From Psoroptes ovis (lineage: Eukaryota; Arthropoda; Arachnida; Sarcoptiformes; Psoroptidae): a stretch of 64,000 bases of DNA. Below are positions 54,560 to 64,000 of this stretch, piece by piece; positions within the stretch are counted from its first letter, which is position 1, and each line of letters opens with the position of its first letter. The stretch is from contig PQWQ01000004.1 of assembly GCA_002943765.1 (NCBI GenBank), positions 372,001 to 436,000 on the forward strand. The letters are read 5' to 3'. The translations under genes and the position numbers were made by a program. The notes under the pieces were generated by a model. That model was not told the origin of the DNA and searched no databases. It saw nothing but the letters and a program-made list of their open reading frames with translations.

Positions 54560-56446
54560 TCATTTTAAATAATCTCGATTATTTTGTAATATCCAATCAT
54601 GATCATTGCACAATACTTCAATATCGATGTTTCCATTTGTTAATTTAATAAATCTTAATAGATGAAAACGATTATTATTAGTTGATTGCGATGGTTCCCA
54701 TGTATTTAAATTCAGCATAATTATTTCATGCTGAATTCGCGTTAGTTGTAATGGAAATTTTTTTAAGAATTCATTGTTTACACGCAAAACAACAACAATT
54801 GAACCATTCACATTTAATTGTTGAAATAATTTCTCTGGTATTCCTGATCCATTGCGAATAATCGGTTCAATCAATATCAAATCATATGGCGAATAAGCAT
54901 CACAACCTAGACGGCCATCTAATTTGCAAAAGCAAATATTCAAATTTTGATAATACTTCTCTACGATTTCTTGTGATTTTCGTACAAATTCTTTGACAAT
55001 ATCGATACCGATTACGAATTGAGATAAATTGGCTAAGCAACATGCTAAATGTCCCATGCCAGAACCAATGTCCAATACACGCGATTTTTTATTCAAAAAT
55101 GGTTCTAAAAATTCGTAAAAAATTTGAATTAGACTTATCATTAGAAAAAATAATTAAAATTACCAATATATTCCAATAGACGTATTTCATATTTCAATGG
55201 GAATGCATGCGAATTTTTTCGATTAATTGAAGCATAATTATTATTATTATCACTTGAATTGATATCATTGTATAATTTATATAATGAAATAGATCTATCG
55301 ATAGTAACATTATCACCGTAAAAATGTCGACGATCAACTGTCGACAATGCTTGATGAACATTTGAATTTTTCGAATAATTATTCATTTGAATATAATTGG
55401 TTATTGGTTCGATTATTGTCATTTTTTGATTAAAAAATTGCTTTATACGTGTTACTGATAATACTGATGACAATGATGAAGATGATGATGGTGATGGGAA
55501 TGAATGATAATATATTAGTTGTGGTAATCGTTTTGATTGAGGCGAATCAATCGAAGATGAACGTAATATATCACTTTGATCATTATCATTGAAAGGTTCA
55601 AGATCAATCAAAAAATTGCTTTTATTATTTTTATCATTATCCACTGATTCTTCTGGTGTAGCTGGAAAAAAATAATTCTGTGGTTTCGGTGGAATTGCTG
55701 GTGCTTTACGACAAGGAGATGTAATAGTATTTTCTTGTTGTTGTTTATCTTGATTAGTATTGGTTATGTTACATTTATTTTTAATATTAATTGATTCAAT
55801 TTCTTTTTGTAATTGTTCGACTAATTTTTCTAAGAAAAATTTTTCACTCTGCAGTGATGTGATTGATTTTTTTAATTCAACAATTTCATCATTTTTCTTG
55901 TCGATCATTTCATTCAAATTCTTTGATTCAATCAATATTGATTTAAGATACTCGACACAATTATGTCGATTTTTTTCATCAATTTTTATTTTATAACCAC
56001 AATCTAAAATGATCGGGAGAAAAAAAAATAAATTATTTCAATATTTATTTATAAAAATAAAATATTTTAAATAAATAAATAGACATTTCACCTGGACAAA
56101 TTAATTCTTTATTAAAATTATTTGGATTTTGAAAACAATAATTTTCATGCTTTTCTACATCTGATAAAATAATAATTATATCACAATATTGACAGCGTAA
56201 TTTTAATTTATTCAATAGATTACAAAATGAACGTAATGGTTGTCGAAATTTTTTCGGATCCAATTGTTTACGATCCATTGGACATTGTTGATTTTTATTT
56301 TTCGATAACCAATCATTAATACATTCATTACAGAATACATGTTCACATGATGGTAAATAAATTGGATCCAATAATACATCCAAACAAATTGGACATATAA
56401 ATTCATCATTGATTTTTGATTCAAAACGATTTTGATCGATGCCCAT
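54560..56446 (-). CDS. RING / zinc-finger / coiled-coil protein fused to a protein-L-isoaspartate methyltransferase-like domain
   Basis: Three exons, 56446-56092, 56003-55164 and 55104-54560 (88- and 59-bp GT-AG introns, both phase 1), give 579 residues. Residues 18-58 are a RING with C18, C21, C34, H36, C39, C42, C55 and Asp58 in the last position; RNF41/NRDP1 has the same CPxDR ending. Zinc-finger ligands follow at C85, C88, H100, C104, C117, C120, H132 and C134. CGYKIKIDE-HNC crosses the first exon junction and matches NRDP1-type fingers. A coiled coil spans about 140-192. The linker carries PAIPPK and LIDLE. From about residue 335, VDRRHF, VLDIGSGMG (408-416), VIGIDIVKEFV and LDGRLG-SPYD follow the PCMT order, crossing the second junction. 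It is inferred to be a ubiquitin ligase with a PCMT-type recognition domain. The isoaspartate loop is degenerate (INRKNSHA), so methylation is uncertain. Confidence 0.88.
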
Positions 56447-56560
56447 TCTTTTTCGGTGATATTTTTATCCTGTAAAAATATTTATATAAAAAACAATCAA
56501 TATAAAAAATAAATCTTACAGTCATACATTTTTTAAACAAAATTTTCAAAATTTTTCATC
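56447..56560 (-). promoter_or_regulatory. possible 5' UTR intron acceptor upstream of the RING-PCMT start
   Basis: Reading the minus strand, TATTTTTACAG at about 56,480-56,470 followed by GATAAAAATATCACC resembles a 3' splice site 20-25 bases before the ATG. The first exon would then be untranslated and lie further upstream, beyond about 56,520. This is tentative. Confidence 0.3.
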
Positions 56561-58980
56561 ACAAAAACGTCATAGACCAATCGTTTGCTTTATTAAAAAC
56601 AAAGGAAAATCTACAGACTGCTTTTCCATCCTCAATAAATACTTTTTATAAATTTTTATTATTATTCAATTATCAAAGGTCATCAAGAAAAATTTTTTTT
56701 ATTAATTATAGACTATTGTTAACAGTTTTAGAAGCAAGAAAAATTGCATGCACACACACGTTGGCATAATTAATGAGAGCGTGAATGGTTGCTTCATCAA
56801 AAGTCTAAGCCTAAAATCAATTATTGTAATCGCCTTTCCTTAATTAACAATGACTATGTGTATGTATTATGAGTGTTATAATAATTAATCATAAGTGTAT
56901 GAAAACAATAGCAAAAAAAGGATTTAAAGATTAATAAAAATGAATTTTTTCTTCATCCTAAGCCTTTCATTTGATAACATAACATGATATTAGTACAATA
57001 TTTTAAAAAATTGGGCACCAAAAAACACGAAAATTGTGGAAAAAACGCTTTAACTCTTTATCAAAGCTAATATTGTTCGATCATATCAACATTATTATTA
57101 GCATTATTATCATTATCACCATTACAATCATTATTTCTGATTATTCTAAACAACAAAATCATTTCATTTATTTACATTATTTGAATCGCAAATATTGTCG
57201 ATTTATGAAAAAAAAGAATAGAAAAATTCTACGGAAATAATTATCATTATTAGGAAGAAAACCAAAGAAAAAAAAATCAAATCACATAAAACCGAAAAAA
57301 AACAACACTAAAATTGAGGTCAATAAACCAATTATTTGTTTTATTTATTTATTTATTTATTTATTACATTACATTTCGATGATTGAAAAAAATATATTTT
57401 TTCGATCATATATACAATACAAGGATATACAAACATTTTTATCCAAACAAGCAAATATTTAAATGATTCGGTAAATGATTGTTTGTTAGATTTAAGCCAA
57501 AAAAAAACAACAAAACAAAGCTGCAGAATTTGAAATTCAATTTCGTTATTGACACAGAAACAAAGCGAAAAACCAGAGGATAATTAATGGAAACAAAAAA
57601 CTTGAAAAACACTTGAAACAATTTTGTGCAAAAAACATTTTCAATAAATCATTTTCTCATAGCTTAGTTTAGCTTAGTTTGTATTCAATTATTATCACCA
57701 TTTAAAATCTATCAAAAGCAATTGATTTTTTTTTCAATGATAATAATCATTTGATAAATTATTTTCTTTTATTTTTATATTTGATCACATGATATTCTTG
57801 AATCAAAATATATACTCCTTTGATAGTAATGATATATTTACAGGATTTTTTTTGTAGTCTGATTTGATTGTTTCTTTGGATACTTTTTTTTTGTTTTAAT
57901 GATCGTAATCTAGATAATCTAGAGCAAAATGATAGGGAATTCAATCGTGAAATAATTTAAAAATATTTCGAAAAGAATATATAAAAATCCATCGAAAAAG
58001 CGTGCGAATCGATTTCAAATCAATCAATCAATTTGGACAAAATGAATAAATATATTTGAAATTTCAAGCTACATTCTTTGAAATATTCAATATTGATTTG
58101 AAACACTTATGAAATTGTTTTCATTTGGAATAAAAGCAAAAAATATTGCAATATTTGCATATTGAATGATTGATTAATTTTTCCAACATTTCCAACAAGC
58201 TGAATAATTGAATAAATCGTTGAATATGATCATAATGCAAATATTTGAAATAATGGAAATGAAAATTGTCAATTGTATAATTTAAATAAATAAAAATTGA
58301 ATAAAATTGAACACATGAAGAATATTCAACGATTTGGAGAGATACGAGAAGAACAAAAGCAAGAAATTTTCATCATTTTATTATGTTTATAATAATATTG
58401 AAATATTGAAAATTTCAATGTCAATCAAAAAATTACCATTGATTACCATGATTAATCATTGACAAACAGCAGGTATTTTTGTGTATTTATTCAAAATTCA
58501 GATTCATCTCTCAGCACAAATTCTTCTCAAGAAAAAGTGTGTAATTCAAATTGAAATTCTTGATATTTTATATTTATCGCTCAATGAACACATTGGAATA
58601 TACGCGTATGGTTACAACCTTGTGGGTATTGATTTCAAATAAAATTGTTAATAAATTTTGAGATTGCAATGTATGGAGTAAAGCAAAGAAAAACACGAGA
58701 AAAATGAAACAAAAACTAATAATAAAAGGTACATTTCATTTCAATGTATTTTCTATGATTACATTCAATTATTCATGGAAATAACATGATGTTATATCAA
58801 TTTTGATTATAATAATTGATGTTACTATTCGAATTTTTGTTGTTGTTGTTTTAGCTTGTTCACAAGTATTCATATGACAAGTGTTTGTTTGGTTGTCTTC
58901 AATTAATCATTATTAATTTTATTTTTATTTTTGTGAATGAATAAATGGAAGAATATATAATTTTCTATTCTGGGAATTTT
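56561..58980. other. intergenic DNA, no gene seen
   Basis: AT-rich DNA between the RING-PCMT gene (-) and the small secreted-peptide gene (+), which are divergent, so both promoters should be in this span or at its edges. It contains a TTTA microsatellite (about 57,339-57,365) and a direct duplication AGCTTAGTTT AGCTTAGTTT (57,661-57,680). The short open reading frames present are A/T-tract translations. Confidence 0.6.
57339..57365. repeat. (TTTA)n microsatellite
   Basis: About six to seven TTTA units lie in tandem. It is a simple sequence repeat. Confidence 0.8.
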
Positions 58981-58989
58981 TAAAGAAAG

Positions 58990-58999
58990 TATATAAATA
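58990..58999 (+). promoter_or_regulatory. TATA box of the small secreted-peptide gene
   Basis: TATATAAATA is a strong TATA-box match. With usual spacing, transcription would start at about 59,020-59,030 (near ATCATCACAAG), giving a 5' UTR of about 180 bases before the ATG at 59,209. TATA-like strings are frequent in AT-rich DNA, so the support is mainly positional. Confidence 0.45.
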
Positions 59000-59208
59000 C
59001 AATCATCACAAGATTTTTGGAAAATTTTCAAAAGAAAATCTTTCATTTCATTTGTTCATCCAATCATTTCAATATTTGAAATTCAATAATTTATCAGAAT
59101 TTAAATCGTTTGCTTTTGTTTGATTTTTTTCGGCGAAAATTTCATTTTAAATCAACATTATTCAATCAATTACATCTATTAATTGATCAATTAACAAATT
59201 ATTAAAAA

Positions 59209-59466
59209 ATGCATTTTTTTTCATCAAAAAAATCATTGTCATTATTAGTATTGACAATCGTTTGTTTGTGTTCAATATTTATGATCGATCAAATCGATGC
59301 ACAACGAAGAAGACCACGTAATTATAATAATATGACACCATATTCGATTAGTGGTCAAAATGGTCAAAGACCAAGAAATCAAAATACAGTTGGTTCATCA
59401 GGTGGTGGTTTTTTCAACAATATCAGAGATCGTATGAGTCGTATTGGTCGCCGTGGACGTCGCTGA
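59209..59466 (+). CDS. small Arg-rich secreted peptide precursor (85 aa)
   Basis: No family was recognised. The reading frame opens with a clear signal peptide: MHFFSSKK, hydrophobic core SLLVLTIVCLCSIFMI, likely cleavage after DA before QRRRP. The remaining 54 or so residues contain about 13 Arg, no Lys and one acidic residue, plus a Gly-rich hinge (GSSGGGFF). They end FNNIRDRMSRIGRRGRR. The Gly-Arg-Arg is the form of a prohormone-convertase cleavage site with a Gly amide donor, which would yield a peptide ending SRI-amide. The same cationic, partly amphipathic C-terminus would also suit an antimicrobial peptide. A TATA box lies upstream at 58,990. The gene is unspliced in coding sequence. 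Base composition is clearly less AT-rich than the surroundings, which supports a real gene. Confidence 0.65.
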   Translation: MHFFSSKKSLSLLVLTIVCLCSIFMIDQIDAQRRRPRNYNNMTPYSISGQNGQRPRNQNTVGSSGGGFFNNIRDRMSRIGRRGRR

Positions 59467-61394
59467 AAATTTTCAGATTAAAATGAGAAATTTTTCCATA
59501 TTATTTTCAATGATTCAATTGGATTTACTTTCTTGTCCTACTATTATTTTTCTAGTTCAACAATTATAAATTTCAAAAGTTTTATTATTGGAAAAAAATT
59601 AATTAAACAATTATTATAATTAAAATGCTACTTATTCATATTTGATCAAATTTTTATTCCCATTTCAAACTAATAATCAATGATCAACAGAAAATTGAAA
59701 AATTGAATGAATTAACTAAATAAATTGATGAATCAATGCATTTTGCTCGATATCTAAAAATTATCAAAATGGAAATATTTTCAAAATTAATAAATCTTAA
59801 TATATTTTTATTTTTTAGCATCAATTTCGGTCAAATTTTACGCATATTAAAGCATAAATAAATAAACAAGTCAGCAACTATTTTTCTGTTTCTCTCTCTA
59901 TTAGAATAATGATTAAATTATTATTATTATTGTTTTTCATCATTGATTATGATCGTTGTATTTCTTTGAAAATATTCAATATGAAACATATTGTTGAAAA
60001 TGATCATTAAAAATAATGAAAAATTTTCATATTTCTTAATTTATTTTCTTAAAAATTCAATAAACTTGGCAAAACTTTAATTTCTCTTTCACATACACAC
60101 ACACACACACAAACACGCGAGCATACGTACGACTTTTATTTTGAATTTTAAATTTTTCAAAATTCGCTTTCAATAAAAAAAAAATTTCCAGCAGAAGAAA
60201 GCTAGACAACGAACACACTTGAAACGACATTGGATCAACGAGTGCATCATCAACAAGAAATATTTAACAACGACAACAACAATAATAATATAATCAATGA
60301 TTATATTATCATCATTTTCCATTACATCACACACACACAATTGTAAACATCCGAAAAATGAACAATAGACAATAAAATTGAAGAAAAAAAAATCTTGAAA
60401 ATTTCAAATTTAAAATTCAAAATCTTTGAATCTTACCTTGTTTATAATATGTTTATTGAATATTGTAATTCAAAAAATTTCAAATTTTCAAAAAAAAATT
60501 TCTTTATTTTGTCGATAAATTTCAAGTAAAATATAGCGAAAACGAGTTTTTTTTTATTTTTCAATTATCAAAAATACGTGTTTTTTTACGACTTATTCAT
60601 TCATTTATGATTATTTTTCATTATTATTTTGATTGAATTGAAACATTAACAAATGAACAATTGAATTGAATTGAATAAATAAATAAATAAATTGAATAAA
60701 TGAATTGAGAGAAATAAAGAGTTATTATTTTTTTTCAAAATAAAAAAATTGTAAATTTTTAAATTTTTTTTTTTCAAACATTTCATAGTCTTCTTCAACA
60801 TAATTTTGTATTGTTATATTTGATGAATTTTGTTGAATGCAAAAATTGTTTTTTTTTTAAAAAGTTTCATTAAAATTTTCAAATCAAACAAATAGTATAC
60901 GACCATTGAAATAAGGTAAATTTATTTTTCTCGACATCGAAATTATTTGTTTTTTTTGTTTATTTCATTTTTCAAATATTGTTTATTCAATCAATCAATC
61001 AATTGATCATCATAATTCAGTGTATAGTTTTATTGTATTTTGTGCAACAAAAAATCAGCAAAAAAAAAAAAAACAATTGAAATACGAATATATATATTTG
61101 TTACAATTTAGCTTTTAAATTGTCGTCGTTTTTTTTCGGTTGATGTTTGTGGCATATTTATTATTATTATTATTATCACAATTTATCACAAAGTGTATTT
61201 GTGGCGTTGTTTTTGTTTTCGATTTCTATTTTTTTTGTAATAAATAACGGTAATCTTTTGGCATTTACATTTGTACTTAAAATATTTTTTTTTCTACTTT
61301 TTTTTCGCTCCGTTGTTATAGTAAACGATCGATAATAATCATAGAATCATCATAATAATAATAAATATTAACAGCAATAATAATAATAATATCG
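59467..61394. other. intergenic DNA, no gene seen
   Basis: Lies between the secreted-peptide gene and the superoxide dismutase gene, both on the plus strand. AATAAA hexamers near 59,855-59,865 may end the first transcript. There is an AC microsatellite near 60,094-60,112 and a TATATATAT run near 61,089-61,097 that could serve the dismutase promoter. No coding sequence is supported. Confidence 0.55.
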
Positions 61395-62470
61395 ATGATG
61401 GCCATTACAAAAAATATTGTAACAATTATTCTATTTACATTGATTGGTTTTTATGATCAAATATTTTTGATTATAAATTGTCAATCATATTTTAGTAATT
61501 TTGGTGGTAGTAATAATAATAATAATGATTTTAATCAACGTTTTAATCGTGGATGGCAAGGATATCGTAGCTATTTTGAGCAACCGCAATATCAACCATT
61601 TCAATTGCAACAACAACAATATCAATCATTTGTACAACCTCAACAGCATCAAAGTTTTCTACAAACAAGACAAGTATCAACATCGATGCTGAGTTCATTT
61701 CAATCAGAACCAATAATTGCCATTGCTAAATTGGATGGTAAAAATATTGATGGTTTTGTTGAATTCAAACAAATGGTATTTTTATTTTATTGATATTTTA
61801 ATCGATTAATCAATCGTAAAGTTTATTTCAAATTCTTTTTTTTAAATTTAATTCGATTCGATTAAAATTTAGCCAAATCAAATGAATTTACAAATATCCG
61901 GACGTATAACTGGTTTATCACCAGGATTACATGGTTTCCATATTCATCAATTCGGTGATACACGAAATGGTTGTGCAAGTATGGCTGGCCATTTTAATCC
62001 AGATAATAAAAATCATGGTGCTCCAAGTGATCAACAAAGACATGCAGGTGATCTTGGTAATATTGAAGCTAATCAAGATGGTGTTGCTGAATTTAAAATA
62101 AATGATCATCAAATATCATTAATGGGTCCATATTCAATACTTGGTCGTGGTGTTGTTGTATGTATTTTCTCAATTTTTTTTCTCATTAAATCGATCAAAT
62201 AAAAATAATGATGTTTTTGATATATTTCTACATTCAATTCCTATAAATTCCTTCACTTATTAAATTAACCGCTTATTCACTTTTTTAATCCTTTTTTTTC
62301 TTCTTAATTTTCCCATCAATCATCCATTCAATTCATTCATTTTATTTTAGGTACATGCCAATCAAGATGATTTAGGCCGTGGCGGACATCAAGATAGCTT
62401 GAAAACGGGTAATGCCGGTGGAAGAGTTGCATGCGGTATTATTGCATTAGCAGCTAATAAAAATAAATGA
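61395..62470 (+). CDS. secreted Cu/Zn superoxide dismutase
   Basis: Converts superoxide to oxygen and hydrogen peroxide. Exons 61395-61775, 61873-62157 and 62351-62470 (phase-0 GT-AG introns of 97 and 193 bp) give 261 residues. The catalytic set is complete: copper ligands H150 and H152 (GFHIH), bridging H167 (AGHFNP), zinc ligands H175, H184 and D187 (RHAGD), and the last copper ligand H224 (VVVH). The disulphide pair C161/C250 and active-site Arg247 (GGRVACG) are also present. A hydrophobic N-terminus (residues 7-30) looks like a signal peptide, so it is probably extracellular. An Asn- then Gln/Tyr/Phe-rich spacer of about 75 residues separates it from the dismutase domain, which is longer than the usual family N-terminus. 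Alternative: the N-terminal segment could be an uncleaved membrane anchor. The first two codons are both ATG; the first is used here. Confidence 0.95.
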
Positions 62471-62724
62471 GAAAAAAAGGAAAAATAATAGTAATTGATT
62501 ACATGCATTTCAATCATCATACAAATTATCAACATCAACATCATTATTATTGCTATCATTGTTATGAGGATAATTAATAAAAACACACCAGAAAAAAAAA
62601 CAAAACAGAAAAATCTAATTACGATATATCTATGGCATAATATAATAGAAATATTTCCAGATGAAAATAACTGCATAATTAATTAAATACATTTCTTTGC
62701 TATTTGGAATTGATTTTCCCTAAA

Positions 62725-62742
62725 AATAAAACATTGAATAAA
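62725..62742 (+). promoter_or_regulatory. candidate poly(A) signals of the dismutase transcript
   Basis: Two AATAAA hexamers (62,725-62,730 and 62,737-62,742) lie about 260 bases after the stop codon. The spacing is typical for a 3' UTR, though the hexamer is common in AT-rich DNA. Confidence 0.4.
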
Positions 62743-64000
62743 ATTCAAAGAATTTTATATGATGATCAAATTCAATAAAAATATTAATTACTATTATTGA
62801 AAATGTCTATTTAAATCTGTCTATCAATCTCATTCGATAATATACTTCCTACAAACTGTGATAATGATCATAATAATAATGGTGATGATTATGATATTTT
62901 CTTCATTTTGATATTGCGAACAAGTATTATTGATAATAATAATAATAATAAATCAAGATAAATTTTCGGAAAAAATCTCTAAACAACAATAGTCTCACGA
63001 ATAGACTTGTATCTGTTGCATGTGAAACAAGTTTTTTTTTCTATACTTTTTTAATGTTTGAATCATTATCAAAAGGGTAAAAATATTCAATCTCTCAACC
63101 CTACAAGCACAGATATCGTTGTTGTGTATCTAAGGATATTTTCATAGACGATACCCTTCGATGAACAAAATTTAACCTCATTTATTTTATTTTGTTTAGT
63201 TTCGTTTTAAACAAATCTTAATCTATTGCAAAGCTAGAGATTGTTATTCGATAAAATTTTTTATTTTTCTCTCTGCTTTTTTTTTCGTTGATAATTTCTT
63301 CCGGATTCCACAAATTCAATACATGTAATTATTATTATTATTATTATTACTATGATTGTTAACATTAACATTATTATTATTATTTTATTTTTTCAAAAAT
63401 ATGAATCATTGCTAAAGAATGAATTGAATTTCATAATTGAAATTTTTCAAACATTTAAATTTACGTTTTGCTTGATAATGAATGAATGATTTACTCAGGA
63501 AAAAAAAGGAAATTGAATAATATGACATTCAACAACCTGTTGCTTCATTATGATATTTTGTTTGTTTGTAATAACATTGATTTTCAATGGAAATATATGG
63601 GCATGGATATTTTGAGTACTTGTTATTGATTATACGGAATTTATGGAAAAATTTTTATGTAAATAAAAATTACATTATAAATGTAATAATAATGATTTTT
63701 TTTTGAATTTTTCTTCATTTAATTTTCAATTAAATGACAATGGATTTCAATGTTATTGTTAATAATCATTATTGGCTTTATTGTTATTACTTTTTAATGA
63801 TTTTAAATGTAGAAAAATATAAATGATTATTATTTTTTTTATTATTATTTACAAACATCTTTAAATTCGATGCTATTAGCTACCTTGACACCATTCAAAG
63901 CAAAAGGAAAAGAAAGCATTTGAATTAAAATAAATATTCATTTTTCAAAAATAATAGTTATTATCATTGATTATTGTTGATTGGATAGCATTAATACCAT
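62743..64000. other. intergenic DNA to window end, no gene seen
   Basis: AT-rich sequence with ATT/AAT microsatellites (near 62,937-62,951, 63,329-63,348 and 63,370-63,382). No open reading frame or RNA gene could be supported. Confidence 0.6.

Noticed and set aside
54560..55935. Treating the coiled-coil/PCMT reading frame as an independent methyltransferase gene
   Set aside because: Upstream of the internal Met the same frame continues into CGYKIKIDE-HNC, the second half of the NRDP1-type zinc finger. It only makes sense joined to the RING exon, so one fusion gene is the better model.
56212..56424. Second minus-strand open reading frame over the RING exon
   Set aside because: Shadow frame of the RING finger; it lacks zinc ligands and any family resemblance.

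Overview
The window looks like a piece of an AT-rich arthropod genome, most plausibly an acariform (astigmatid-type) mite. All genes are eukaryotic in form: short GT-AG introns (mostly 59-97 bp), an animal-specific Fat-like cadherin and a secreted Cu/Zn superoxide dismutase. Non-coding DNA is dominated by A/T homopolymers and by ATT, CAT and CAA microsatellites. The species is an inference; no marker here fixes it.

Layout. Positions 1-32,122 hold no convincing protein-coding gene. They contain microsatellites, a small mariner-like inverted-repeat remnant (about 3961-4044), several hairpins or palindromes and a duplicated CACGTG element. Because a good 3' splice site ends at 32,122, just upstream of the cadherin, part or all of this stretch may be the first intron and regulatory domain of that gene. 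Positions 32,480-49,843 (+) encode a giant Fat-like atypical cadherin (kugelei/FAT1-3 class) in six coding exons. It has 34 cadherin repeats, two EGF repeats, one laminin-G domain, four EGF repeats, one transmembrane helix and an unusually long Asn/Gln/His-rich cytoplasmic tail ending in a PDZ-ligand-like sequence. All five introns are phase 1.

Convergent to it lies a mitochondrial SLC25 carrier (50,942-52,049, -). Next is the most interesting gene of the window (54,560-56,446, -). Its three exons join in frame to give a 579-residue protein with an RNF41/NRDP1-like RING finger, zinc finger and coiled coil, a linker with SH3-ligand-like and clathrin-box-like motifs, and a C-terminal protein-L-isoaspartate methyltransferase (PCMT)-like domain. 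This links a ubiquitin-ligase module to a protein-damage-recognition fold in one polypeptide. The organisation parallels PCMTD1/2, where a PCMT domain is joined to a SOCS box, but here the ligase part is a RING.

The right end carries a small Arg-rich secreted peptide gene (59,209-59,466, +) with a TATA box and a Gly-Arg-Arg processing or amidation-like motif, and a three-exon Cu/Zn superoxide dismutase with a signal peptide and a Gln-rich spacer (61,395-62,470, +). The genes do not form an obvious pathway. Exon structures were built by reading splice sites and checking frame: coding totals are 16,632, 1,041, 1,740 and 786 nt for the four spliced genes, all divisible by three.
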